NCBI RefSeq assembly: GCF_902459555.1
Contig: NZ_CABPSM010000011.1
Coordinates: 124,001 to 188,000 of the forward strand
From: Pandoraea horticolens
GTDB lineage: Bacteria > Pseudomonadota > Gammaproteobacteria > Burkholderiales > Burkholderiaceae
DNA: 64,000 bases
Direction: 5' to 3'
In this document: positions 18,775 to 28,500 of the stretch, in pieces
Position numbering within the stretch: position 1 is the stretch's first letter
Layout: each line of letters starts with the position of its first letter
Program-made: the position numbers and the translations under genes
The notes under the pieces: generated by a model
The model's input: only the letters and a program-made list of their open reading frames with translations
Told to the model about the DNA's origin: nothing
Databases searched by the model: none

Positions 18775-20700
18775 TTAGGTGGTGCCTTCCGGGGCGGAGA
18801 ACAATACGCCGATTGCCTCCCTTAACGCGCCATCCAACGCCGGGTCGATGCCCGGGATCGGCGCCGGCTTCATCTCAGGTGCCGGTCCGCCATGCCTCAA
18901 CGCCGCCGCCATATGCGTGAGAATCGCCGCCCCAGGATGTACCGCTGCCTCTTGATCGTCTCTACGCGGAACCGTGTCCGTGATCGTATTCGCTACCCGC
19001 TCCAATCCCACCAACGCAGGCCACCAACGCGCCGCTCGACGACTCACCAACGGAGGCTCCGATAACGCTCGCTGCAATGCAACACGGGTGTCGTCCAACG
19101 CCTTGTACGCCGCGCGCCTTGCCACGAAAACCGCATCGATATCGCGCGTGTCGGCAAGCGCCGCATAGCGGCCCAGCGCGTCAAGTACTCCGGCAACCCG
19201 CTCGTCAAGCTGACGCCGCTCCCACTTTGCCCACGGCAAATACCCCACCAACAACACGATGGCACACGCCGCCACAGCGTCGATGAAGCGCGCGACGGCA
19301 ATGTTCTGACTGCCCGGCTGCAACGCACCCATCACCAACATCAGGATCGGTAACAACAACGCGCTGAATAATCCATAGTTGCGCCGCAACGCCCAAGGCA
19401 AACACGCAGCGAGCGGAATTAGCGTTGCCAAACTGACGAGACCGTTACGGTCGACCGCAACTACCGCTGCTGAGACCGCCACGCCAACGATGCTGCCCAC
19501 GCCACTCTGTAACGCTCGGGCAAATACGGAGCCGTAGTTCGGCTTGAAAATTACCACGACGATCAGCGGTACCCAATACGAGCGCGGCAACGCCGTGATC
19601 GCAATGAAGATCTGCGCGACAAGCACGCACAGGCCGATGCGAACCAGATATCGCCACACATCCGGCCAAGGCCACTTCGGCATCCAGCGTGGATGCACCG
19701 TGGCCCGCGCCTGATGCCGCGCCAAAGCAACCAATGGCGCCTCGGCAGCATGCACGGTACCCGCGAGCAACGGCTCGGCACGATGCAACGCCGACGCCAA
19801 CGTCGGGGACCGATTGGCCTTCGCTACGGTGACGACGGCATCAACGTCGACAGGACGATCTCTCGCAACGCTGCGGGCAACGCCGTACATGGCGCGCCCG
19901 AGCGGCGCAGGCAAGGGCCTGCCTCCTTGCACAAGACCGATGACGGCAGACGTGATGGGCTCGGCAGCCAATATCTGTGCGGCTCGGCGCTCAAGGACAT
20001 CCCAGCCGCTAACCGTGCTTGCGCGTGCCGTCAGCAATGTGTCGTAAGCCGCAGCAATCGCATTTTCGAGCGAGCGGCGTGCGAGCCTTACACGCGGCGT
20101 GCCGCTCGCTTCGAGCACGTTGGCCAACTGCTGATAGATGGCGGCGACAGCGTCACGCTCGGCCGCGCCCGGATGCCGTAGCCAATGTACGGCCATGAGC
20201 ATTACGCTGAAGACTCCCCCCGCAGCCAGCAGCAGCGGCGCACGCCATTCGGGCGGCGGCAGCGCAAGGCCCCAGCCGACGATGAGGTAAACGACACCCT
20301 GCAACGTCGCGGCTGAAGCCACGTTACCAAACGTTCCGATGAAGCTGAACAGCAGAATGGCCACTTGCAGCAGCACATGCGCGAGCCACGGATTGTAGAC
20401 GCCGATATCGTGGATCAGCATGCCGGCATAAAAGCCCACGACGCCGGTGGCAATGGTCAGCAGGATGGAGCGTGCCCGTGCACGATAGGGGCCGGTCCGG
20501 TCGCCCGTGATGGCCGGCAGCGCGCCGAGGGCGATGAGCGACGCGTCGGCGCCATGACCGGTCGCGGCGCCGATGGCCGTAGGGACCGCGACGCAGAGGG
20601 TGGCATGGACGGCGTCCCAGCGCGAGAACGCCACGGGTTCGAGTCGCGCCAGACGCGACATCCACGCGACGCGGCGGCCGGGTTCAGGCGTTGTGGGCAT
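18775..20700 (-). CDS. FUSC-family inner-membrane protein (AaeB/YccS-like)
   Basis: The 641-residue protein has the two-block layout of the FUSC/aromatic acid exporter family. An N-terminal set of about five helices (ATLCVAVPTAIGAATGHG through LLLAAGGVFSVMLMAVHW) is followed by a soluble helical region. A second set follows (VRIGLCVLVAQIFIAITAL to AACAIVLLVGYLPWAKW) with the family motif RSYWVPLIVVVIFKPNYGS, and then a C-terminal helical domain. The ATG at 20700 gives a standard start; more upstream codons overlap the HAD gene. It lies 23 bp after the HAD gene and probably shares its operon. The substrate, often aromatic carboxylates in relatives, is unknown. Confidence 0.88.
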   Translation of the reverse strand: MPTTPEPGRRVAWMSRLARLEPVAFSRWDAVHATLCVAVPTAIGAATGHGADASLIALGALPAITGDRTGPYRARARSILLTIATGVVGFYAGMLIHDIGVYNPWLAHVLLQVAILLFSFIGTFGNVASAATLQGVVYLIVGWGLALPPPEWRAPLLLAAGGVFSVMLMAVHWLRHPGAAERDAVAAIYQQLANVLEASGTPRVRLARRSLENAIAAAYDTLLTARASTVSGWDVLERRAAQILAAEPITSAVIGLVQGGRPLPAPLGRAMYGVARSVARDRPVDVDAVVTVAKANRSPTLASALHRAEPLLAGTVHAAEAPLVALARHQARATVHPRWMPKWPWPDVWRYLVRIGLCVLVAQIFIAITALPRSYWVPLIVVVIFKPNYGSVFARALQSGVGSIVGVAVSAAVVAVDRNGLVSLATLIPLAACLPWALRRNYGLFSALLLPILMLVMGALQPGSQNIAVARFIDAVAACAIVLLVGYLPWAKWERRQLDERVAGVLDALGRYAALADTRDIDAVFVARRAAYKALDDTRVALQRALSEPPLVSRRAARWWPALVGLERVANTITDTVPRRDDQEAAVHPGAAILTHMAAALRHGGPAPEMKPAPIPGIDPALDGALREAIGVLFSAPEGTT

Positions 20701-20723
20701 GGGGGAGGGCTGCCGCTCCGTCG

Positions 20724-21374
20724 TCAGGACGCGCGCTCTGGCGTGTCTGTATCCATCAGCGGCATGAGTTTGCCTTGGCCGCGAATCCAGGCGTGATCGG
20801 CGCGCTCGGCCATTTCTTTGTCGCCCCGGCTGTCGCCGTAAGCGAAGAGCACGCGCGGCGGACAAGTCGTCCACCACGCTTCGAGGCGTCGCAATTTTTC
20901 GGGCCCCCAGCAATTCGGCTGCGCGAATTGCCCAGAGAAGCGCGCCTGATCGTCGAACGCGAGTTCGGTGCTTAGTACGGCATCGAACCCGACGGAGGCG
21001 GCCCAAGGGCGAAGGTACAAGCCCGGTGAGGCACTGACCAGCACGACGCGGTGTCCCATCGCCCGGTGCTGCCGCAGGCGCGCAAGCATCTCGGGGCGCA
21101 GCAGACTGGGTAGGCGCCGAGTGATGAACCGTTGGGCATCGTCTTCGAGTTGTGCCCGGGTGCGCATACCGAGTGACGCCCGCAGGAACGCCGCCTTGGC
21201 AGTGCCTCTGTCGACGAGACGCAATGCGGCGCCGATCAGCCATGGCGACGCGAGCACGGCGCCTGCCACGAAACGCGGTGTGCCGACCGTGTCACGCACA
21301 AACACGCGCAGACTGTCGGTGGTGGAAATCGTCCCGTCGAAGTCGAAGGCGGCGATGATGGACGCGTCTTGCAT
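20724..21374 (-). CDS. HAD-IB family hydrolase (phosphoserine phosphatase-like)
   Basis: The 216-residue phosphatase has HAD motif I FDFDGTIS (nucleophile and general acid Asp), motif II VVLVSASPGLYL (Ser), a Lys in CWGPEKLRR, and motif IV YGDSRGDKEM. These are features of the HAD-IB group of small phosphomonoesterases. It starts 6 bp after the stop of the bcsR-like gene and is followed by the FUSC gene, so the three probably form one leftward operon. A link to cellulose is not shown. Confidence 0.9.
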   Translation of the reverse strand: MQDASIIAAFDFDGTISTTDSLRVFVRDTVGTPRFVAGAVLASPWLIGAALRLVDRGTAKAAFLRASLGMRTRAQLEDDAQRFITRRLPSLLRPEMLARLRQHRAMGHRVVLVSASPGLYLRPWAASVGFDAVLSTELAFDDQARFSGQFAQPNCWGPEKLRRLEAWWTTCPPRVLFAYGDSRGDKEMAERADHAWIRGQGKLMPLMDTDTPERAS

Positions 21375-21380
21375 GCAGCG

Positions 21381-21647
21381 TCAACGCTTGTCCGGCACGG
21401 GCGATGATGCCGGCGTCGTGCTGCGCGAGTCGGCGACGGCCACGAGATGCGGCCAGCGTTCACTCGCCTGCCGGCCGGCAACAATCGCCTGTTCGTCGCG
21501 ATAGAACGGCAGCACATCGGTGCCGACGGTTTCACGCAGACGGTCGATGTCCGATGGATACCGATGTTCGATCATCGCGTCAGCCGCTTCCGGCGCGGAC
21601 GTGATGGTCGCCTTGGTGTTGGGGGACGAAGGTTCGTTCAGGCTCAT
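21381..21647 (-). CDS. bcsR: BcsR-like small cellulose biosynthesis protein
   Basis: The ORF gives 88 residues from the ATG at 21647; further in-frame ATGs at 21656 and 21689 exist and none has a strong ribosome-binding site. The second half, from SDIDRLRETVGTDVLPFYRD to ASERWPHLVAVADS, resembles E. coli BcsR (YhjR), in which a DI-x-L helix, a linker and a RWP-L block are conserved. In E. coli BcsR binds BcsQ and assists the cellulose synthase complex. Here it is divergent from bcsB instead of directly upstream of bcsQ, and the N-terminus is longer. The assignment rests on short similarity plus context. Confidence 0.62.
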   Translation of the reverse strand: MSLNEPSSPNTKATITSAPEAADAMIEHRYPSDIDRLRETVGTDVLPFYRDEQAIVAGRQASERWPHLVAVADSRSTTPASSPVPDKR

Positions 21648-21936
21648 GCCGGGCATTCTATACGGTGCGCCTCGCCCACCGCAATTCAATTGCCGTGCTG
21701 ACCGGCCGGCCGGTCGCTGTACCTGTCTCGCGACACATGGGCGCTAATGCCAGCTTGATCACTTGTACTTAAGCAAGCTAGCATGGCAAGACGTGCCATT
21801 TCGAGATGAGTTGTCCTGCCGGACCCCGGCGATCTTAGGATTGCGTGATAACGACGTGGTGAAGCGTCGGGTCGATCAGGCAAGGCTCGTGTGGAGATGG
21901 TGATAATGCAGCACAAGGACAGATGAGGCATCGCAT
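21648..21936. promoter_or_regulatory. Divergent control region of the cellulose locus
   Basis: This 289-bp region separates the bcsR-like operon from bcsB and must hold both promoters. It contains a perfect 14-bp palindrome ACCGGCCGGCCGGT (21701-21714) and a 6-bp dyad AGCTTG/CAAGCT (21752-21757 and 21774-21779) in an AT-richer patch. No convincing sigma-70 -35/-10 pair could be assigned by eye. Confidence 0.4.
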
Positions 21937-24297
21937 ATGCAGCTTCAAGCGTCTTGGTCGCGTTACACGAAGGTCACAGCCATCTGCCTGCTAATGATTG
22001 CAGCGATGGACCCCGGTGTCAGGCTTGCGGGAGCGGCACCAGCGGGAGGCGGAACGGGTAAGGCTCCGGCGCCATCGGCCGCCGCTGCCGTGCCGGACAC
22101 GGCGTTCGGCGCCACCGCCTCGCCAGAGACGGGCGGCAGTACCGTTGCGCTTACGTCATCACCGCCCGGCACCCGTCAGCGTACGGTCACGTTTGCTCAA
22201 CTGGGGCAGACGAACGGCCTGCGCCTGCGTGGCACGGAAGGCGCGGGCGATGTTAATTTCGGAGTCCGGCTCGATCAGACCGTCGCCTCGGCGTTGCTGC
22301 GGCTACGCTACACCTATTCGCCCGCTCTGATCCCCAATCTCTCGCAACTCAAGGTGTATCTGAACGAGGAGCTGATCGCCGCGTTGCCGTTCAGCAAGCA
22401 GGACGGCGGCAAGAATCTGGTGCAAGAGATTCCGCTTGATCCGCGCCTGCTCTCGGGCTTCAACCGTGTCCGTCTCGTATTCATCGGCCATTACACGATG
22501 GAGTGCGAGGACCCGATGCACTCCAGCCTGTGGATGGATGTCAGTCCGCAGAGCGAGATTGTCACGAGTACTCAGCCGCTCCCACTGCGCAACGATCTGG
22601 CAACGCTGCCCACACCGTTCTTCGATCGGCACGATAACCGCGATCAGTCGGTGCCTTTTGTCTTCGGCGCACCTCCGTCGCCTGCGGTAGTGCACGCGGC
22701 CGGAGTGGTGGCGACATGGGCGGGGGCTATTGGCGACTATCGCCGTACGCGCTTCCCGGTCAGCGTAAATACGCTGCCGTCGAAACACGCCATTGTGTTC
22801 GCCACGAACGACACGTTGCCGCAGGGGCTCAATCTCGCCAAGGTCGACGCGCCGACGCTGCGCATGATGACGAATCCGAATGATTCGTCGCTCAAGCTGC
22901 TGGTCGTTCAGGGGCGCGACGCCAAGGATCTGGAGACGGCGGTCCTGGCGCTTGTCTCGGGCCGCGCTGCGCTGTCGGGGGAAACGACACGCATCGATGC
23001 GCTCGAGCCGTTGCCTCCGCGCCCGGCCTACGACGCACCGCGCTGGGTGCGCACCGATCGTCCCGTCACGTTCGGTGAACTGGTCGACAATCCGAGCGAT
23101 CTCCAGGCGAACGGCTATATGCCGTGGCCGATTCGCATTCAGCTCAATCTGCCGGCGGACTTACTTACGTGGCAGAACGCCGGCGTGCCGATGGATCTGA
23201 AGTACCGCTACACGCCGCCGGTCAAAACTGACGATTCGTCGATGAGCGTGACGATCAACGATCAGTTCGTGCGGGCGTATCGTTTGCGCCCGGCCGGGGC
23301 GAGTACCGACAAGAGCCACACGCTTGTGGAGTTGCTCGCCGACGGCACAACGGCCGACCGTAGGGAGGTGCGTATCCCCGCCTTCCAGGTAGCAGCGCGC
23401 AATGCGCTGTCGTTCCAGTTCGCGATGGAGCCGCACAAGGAAGGGATGTGTAGCCAGACGATCACGAACGCCGCACACTCGGCCATCGACGCGGACTCGA
23501 CCATCGACTTCAGCGCTTTGCCGCACTACGCCGAGATGCCGAATCTGAGCTTCTTCGTCGGCAGCGGCTTCCCGTTCACGAAGTACGCCGATCTTGCGCA
23601 GACTGCCATTGTCATGTCTAAGACACCCGACACGGCGGAACTCGAAACGGCGTTTTCGGCGCTCGGCCAGTTCGGCCGCTCGACCGGCACCTATGCCGAC
23701 CGCTTCGAGGTGCTCGACACGACGCAAACGGACCGCTTCAAGGACCGCGATCTGCTGGTGATCGGCGGCAAGGACGCCGCCGACCTTCTGGTCAAGTGGG
23801 GCAAGAATCTGCCGCTGATCATCGACAAGACCCGCCGCGTGCTGACGACGCAGCCGCAAAGCTATCGGGGGGATGGCGCGATGGGCTCGGCATTCGCGGC
23901 AAGCCGCGTCGGCCCGGCACGCATGGACGCGCTGTCGCAAGGTCCGCTCGCGGCACTTGTCGGCTTCGAATCGCCCGTGAGCCCCTCGCGTTCGGTGGTC
24001 GCGATCAATGCGTCGAGCGACGATACCCTGCTCAGCGTGGTCGATGCCATTGACGACAGCACCCGGCGCGAAGCGATTCACGGCGATCTGGCGGTGGTCA
24101 ACGGCGAGCGAGTCGAGTCGTACCGGTTGGGGCAGACGTACTTTGTCGGCGACGTGAGCTGGTGGACCCGCATTCGCTATCACCTCTCGAGCCACCCGAT
24201 TCTGGTCGGGCTGGTTGCGTTGCTCGCGGCCTTCGCGATTGCGCTCAAGTGCTTTGGCTGGTTGCAGCGCCGCGCGTCGCGTCGTCTGGAGCAGTGA
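21937..24297 (+). CDS. bcsB: Cellulose synthase regulatory subunit BcsB
   Basis: BcsB is the periplasmic, membrane-anchored partner of BcsA and helps guide the glucan chain. The 786-residue product has an N-terminal signal segment (VTAICLLMIAAMDPGVRLAGA), a linker, BcsB-type beta domains (e.g. VRLVFIGHYTMECEDPMHSS and SFQFAMEPHKEGMC), and one C-terminal transmembrane helix (ILVGLVALLAAFAIALKCFG) followed by basic residues. GAGG (21925-21928) precedes the ATG. It is first in a six-gene rightward cluster, an unusual place because bcsA normally precedes bcsB. Confidence 0.95.
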   Translation: MQLQASWSRYTKVTAICLLMIAAMDPGVRLAGAAPAGGGTGKAPAPSAAAAVPDTAFGATASPETGGSTVALTSSPPGTRQRTVTFAQLGQTNGLRLRGTEGAGDVNFGVRLDQTVASALLRLRYTYSPALIPNLSQLKVYLNEELIAALPFSKQDGGKNLVQEIPLDPRLLSGFNRVRLVFIGHYTMECEDPMHSSLWMDVSPQSEIVTSTQPLPLRNDLATLPTPFFDRHDNRDQSVPFVFGAPPSPAVVHAAGVVATWAGAIGDYRRTRFPVSVNTLPSKHAIVFATNDTLPQGLNLAKVDAPTLRMMTNPNDSSLKLLVVQGRDAKDLETAVLALVSGRAALSGETTRIDALEPLPPRPAYDAPRWVRTDRPVTFGELVDNPSDLQANGYMPWPIRIQLNLPADLLTWQNAGVPMDLKYRYTPPVKTDDSSMSVTINDQFVRAYRLRPAGASTDKSHTLVELLADGTTADRREVRIPAFQVAARNALSFQFAMEPHKEGMCSQTITNAAHSAIDADSTIDFSALPHYAEMPNLSFFVGSGFPFTKYADLAQTAIVMSKTPDTAELETAFSALGQFGRSTGTYADRFEVLDTTQTDRFKDRDLLVIGGKDAADLLVKWGKNLPLIIDKTRRVLTTQPQSYRGDGAMGSAFAASRVGPARMDALSQGPLAALVGFESPVSPSRSVVAINASSDDTLLSVVDAIDDSTRREAIHGDLAVVNGERVESYRLGQTYFVGDVSWWTRIRYHLSSHPILVGLVALLAAFAIALKCFGWLQRRASRRLEQ

Positions 24298-25533
24298 ATG
24301 GAACGCGCCGATGCTTACGGCCGGCGCCGTCGTGCCGTGTTGCGCGCCCTCGCCGCGTGCAGTACGGTGTCGATGCTCGCCAGTGTGACGCGACGGGTGC
24401 ATGGTGCGCCGGCGAATCCAGCGCCCCTGGCGCCCCTTCGCGCAGCGGGCGGCGGCCGTACGTGCGCTCCTGTCGACTGGCCCGACTGGACGCGTTTCAA
24501 GGCGGGTTTCCTGAGTGACGACGGACGCGTGGTCGATCACAGCACGAACGACCAGCGCACGGTATCCGAAGGCCAGGCCTACGCGTTGATCTTTGCGCTG
24601 ATTGCCAACGATCGGGCCACGTTCGACAAAGTGCTCGACTGGACGATCAACAGTCTGGCGCAGGGCGATCTGACCGCCCGTCTCCCGGCATGGCTCTGGG
24701 GCAAGAAGGACGACGGCCAGTGGGGCGTACTCGACAGCAACCCGGCAAGCGACGCCGATATGTGGATCGCTTACGCGCTGGGCGAGGCGGGACGGTTATG
24801 GACGGTGCGGCGCTACACCGCGCTCGGCGCGCTCGTTGCACGACGCATCGCGTCGGAGGAGAGCGATTTCGTCCCGGGACTTGGCCGCACGTTACTCCCG
24901 GCCCCGGTCGGTTTTCATCCGGCCAAGGATCTGTGGCGGCTCAACCCCAGTTACGTACCGATGCAAGTGGTGCGGTGCCTGGCTGGCCTCTTTCCGGAGA
25001 GCGGGTGGGAACAACTCATTCCATCGTCGCTCAAGCAGATCACGCTGACGGCGCCGCCGCTTGGGTTCGCCCCCGAATGGGCGATGTACCGCGCCGGCCG
25101 TGGGTTCGAGATCGATCCCGAGACGCAGGGCGAGGGCAGTTACAACGCGATTCGTGTGTACCTCTGGGCGGGCATGCTCGCCCCCGACAGCGCGGATTTT
25201 CGCGCGCTCAGGCACACTTTCGACGGCATGTTGAAGTACGTGGCGACCCACGGCGCCCCGCCCGAGCGGGTCAATACGCGTGACGGCGCCGCCAGACAGG
25301 ACGGCGGTTCGGGATTTTCGGCGGCGCTGGTCCCGCTGCTTCAGGCCGTGGGGGATACGACGCTGGCGCAAGCGCAAGTCGTGCGTGCCCGTTCTCTCGA
25401 TGCGCAATCGGCGCCGGTCTACTACAACTCGGTACTCTCGCTGTTCGGTCTGGGCTGGCGGGACGGGCGCTTCCGTTTCGCCGCCAACGGCACGTTGCAA
25501 GTGCCATGGGAGGCGGCTTGCGCCACACGCTGA
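24298..25533 (+). CDS. bcsZ: Periplasmic endo-glucanase BcsZ (GH8) with Asn at the base position
   Basis: This GH8 family endo-1,4-glucanase is associated with cellulose secretion. The ATG immediately follows the bcsB stop. An Arg-rich N-terminus and a hydrophobic stretch suggest export (possibly Tat). The 411-residue protein keeps the general acid Glu91 in TVSEGQAYAL (E. coli Glu55), the GH8 motif SNPASDADMWIAYAL and the LPAWLWGKK block. The catalytic base of the E. coli enzyme, Asp243 in SYDAIRVY, is Asn283 here (SYNAIRVY; codon AAC at 25144-25146). Activity may be reduced, or another acid may serve as base. The 3' end overlaps bcsC by 28 bp. Confidence 0.94.
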   Translation: MERADAYGRRRRAVLRALAACSTVSMLASVTRRVHGAPANPAPLAPLRAAGGGRTCAPVDWPDWTRFKAGFLSDDGRVVDHSTNDQRTVSEGQAYALIFALIANDRATFDKVLDWTINSLAQGDLTARLPAWLWGKKDDGQWGVLDSNPASDADMWIAYALGEAGRLWTVRRYTALGALVARRIASEESDFVPGLGRTLLPAPVGFHPAKDLWRLNPSYVPMQVVRCLAGLFPESGWEQLIPSSLKQITLTAPPLGFAPEWAMYRAGRGFEIDPETQGEGSYNAIRVYLWAGMLAPDSADFRALRHTFDGMLKYVATHGAPPERVNTRDGAARQDGGSGFSAALVPLLQAVGDTTLAQAQVVRARSLDAQSAPVYYNSVLSLFGLGWRDGRFRFAANGTLQVPWEAACATR

Positions 25534-28500
25534 TTCGCTCCGCCTGCGTGACTTGCCTGCTCATGGCTGCGGGTGGGGAACATGTGCGTGCGGCCCCCGC
25601 GCCGAACGCCGGTGACAACGAGGCCGACGCCGTGGCGCCCAGTCGAGACGTGCGTAATCTGCTCTCGAGCGCGACCCTCTGGCACGCACGTTATCGCAAC
25701 GATCTCGCCCGCTCCGCGCTGGAAAAGGCGTTGCTCGTGCAACCGGACCAGCCCGACGCGCTCTCGCTGCTCGGTCAGATCGAGATTGAGGAGAATCATC
25801 CGCAGCAGGCGAACAAGGCATTGCAGACACTGCGCGCGCGCTATCCGAACGCCCTGGCGACGAAAGCGCTGGCCGACGTGATCCGCATCAATACTGTCGA
25901 CAAGCCTCGTATCGCGCGCGCTCGTCTGCTTCAACGCAGCGGGCAGGCCGATGCCGCCTTTGCCGAATACAAGGCACTGTTTCCCGATGGCCCGCCCAGT
26001 GGCGATCTCGGCGTCGAGTACTTCCGGGCGCAGGCGAATGCCACCAACGGCTGGCCGGCTGCGCAACAAGGGCTGGCGAATCTGGCGAAGGCGTCGCCGG
26101 AAAATACGCGCGCTTCACAATCGTTGGCCGAAATGATGATCGACCGGCCGGCGAGCCGCCTTGCTGGCACGCGCATGGTGGCCGAACTCGCGGCGCGTCC
26201 TGATGCGGACATGAACGCGTTGCTGTCGCTGTGGCAGAAGGGGCTGTCCAAGGCGGACGGCAATCTCGCGTGGTTACCCCTGTATCAACGCTACCTCGCG
26301 CTCGCGCCAAACGACGCCGAGATCCGCGCGGCTTACGACAAGCTGAATGCGCAGCAAACCGCCCGCGCGCGTATGCTGGACGATCCCACGTACAAGGCGA
26401 GGCAGGCCGGTATTCGGGCGCTCGATCAGGGGCGGCTGGGCGACGCCGAGAAGTCGCTCGACGCAGCACGCGCCAAGCGACCTAACGACGGCGAACTGGC
26501 GGGCTCGCTGGGGCTTGTGAAGATGCGGCAGGGCGATCACAAGGGGGCGCAGGAATTGTTCGCACAGGCCTTGCGCAAGGACCCGGGCAATGCCGGCAAG
26601 TGGCGTAGCCTGCTGCGGACATCGCAGTTCTGGGGCGCGATGTCCGACGCGCGCGCCGCCCGCGACGCCGGCCGTCTCGATGAGGCCGACAGGCTCGTAC
26701 GAAGCGCCCTGGCCAGCGATCCGCGTAATCCCGACGGGCTGGCCCTGCTGGGCGCCATTGCGCTTGACGATAAGCGCGACGGCGACGCCGAGCGGCTCTT
26801 CCAGCAAGCACTCAAGATCGCGCCGGATAACGACACGGCCCTGCGCGGCATGATGACCCTGTACTCGCGTCAGCAGCGCCGCACGGAGTTAGCGAGCTTG
26901 CTCGGCGACCTGCGCCGGCGCTTCCCGCAAGACAAGGCTCGCTTCGACAAGGCCGAGGCTGCCGCGTTGTCAGGCGACGCCGAGCGCGAGATGGCCGAAG
27001 GCCACAATGGTCCGGCGCTCGCGGCGCTCGAGCGTGCCGTCGCGCTCGATCCGGGCAATGCGTGGACACGCTATTCGCTCGCGAGTCTCTACCGGAAGCT
27101 GCGACTGCCGCAGATCGGCCGCGACGTGATGGCCGATGGCCTGCGCCAGCCACTCGAGCCCGACGACCGCGCGCAGATGCTGTACGCCCAGGCCGTTTAC
27201 CTCAACGTGATCGACGACGAAGCCGGGGCGCGGACCTCGCTCGCGCAGATTCCGGCGGCCAATGTCACACCGTCGATCCAGCGCATGCGAACGACGCTTG
27301 CGATTCGCCACACGGCCCGTCTGGCCCGTGAAGCGCATGCCGCAGGTGACGACGCACTGAGCGAACAACGCTATCGCGAAGCGTTGGCGATGGCGGGCGA
27401 CGATCCGGAACTGATCGGTGAGGTGGCGCGTGCGCGCGTGTTGGCCGGGCAGCCGGAGCAGGGTCTCGCACTCATGCGCGACTGGCTCGCCGCGCATCGA
27501 GACAAGCCGCAGCCCGACGCGCAACTGCGCTACGCGGAATTGCTCAATACGACCGAGCGCGATGCCGAACTGGGGACCTTCCTCGCCGGCGTCGATCCCG
27601 CGACGCTCGGCGCGGATCAGCGCGACGAATGGCGGGATTTGCAGGATCGGTTGGCGTTGCGTCAGGCCGACCGGGCGCGGGCGCTGGGTGACTTCAAGAC
27701 GGCACGCGACAAGCTCGATCCGTTGCTCTCGCGTCAACCGCCTGACAAGCGCGCGCTGTCGACACTGGGCGACATCTATTTCGACGAACGCCGTTACGAC
27801 GACGCGCGCAAGATCGCCGAAGCACAAATCCGTCAGGACCCGAACGATCAGGATGCACGCCTGTCGCTCGTGCGCGTGCTCTACGAGATGCAAGACGATG
27901 AGGCCGCCAACCGCGAACTCGATCGCGCGTTGGCCGAGGCTGCGCCGGATGACGTCTGGACTCAGCTCGCGGCCGTGCGACGGCTCACCGCGATGGATCG
28001 CTTCGACGAAGCCATCGCCCTCAACGACAAGCTGCGCGCCCAGTTTCCCGATACCTCGGCAGTGACGGTGCAGCGCGGTCGCATTGCGCAATCCCAGCGC
28101 CACTACAACGAGGCGAAGGGATGGTACGACCAGGCGCGCAAGGAAGAGATCGTGCAAGGCGCGCTGCCGGGCTATGACGGCATGACGTCGGCCGAGTCGG
28201 CCATCGACGCTCTGGCGTCGCGTCGCAACAGCTATGTGGCGGCAGGATACGAAATCGATCAGAAGAAGGGTGACGGCGGCATCTCGATGTTCAACGCGCG
28301 CGCCGTGCCCCTGTACGGCCAATACGCGATCGGTTACGACGGCCATGTGTTCGCGCAGACGGATTACGTCAACGCCGACTCTGGGGACTTGCCGCTGAAC
28401 GGCACGTCGGCGTTTGGCACGCTGCCATTGCTCAATGTGCCGGCGTTCCGGACGGCGAATCCCGGTGTGGCGGGCGACTACGGCACGAAGCGCCAGAAGG

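Noticed and set aside
23161-24540. Long ORF antisense to bcsB
   Set aside because: Overlaps a certain gene fully and shows no protein family features.
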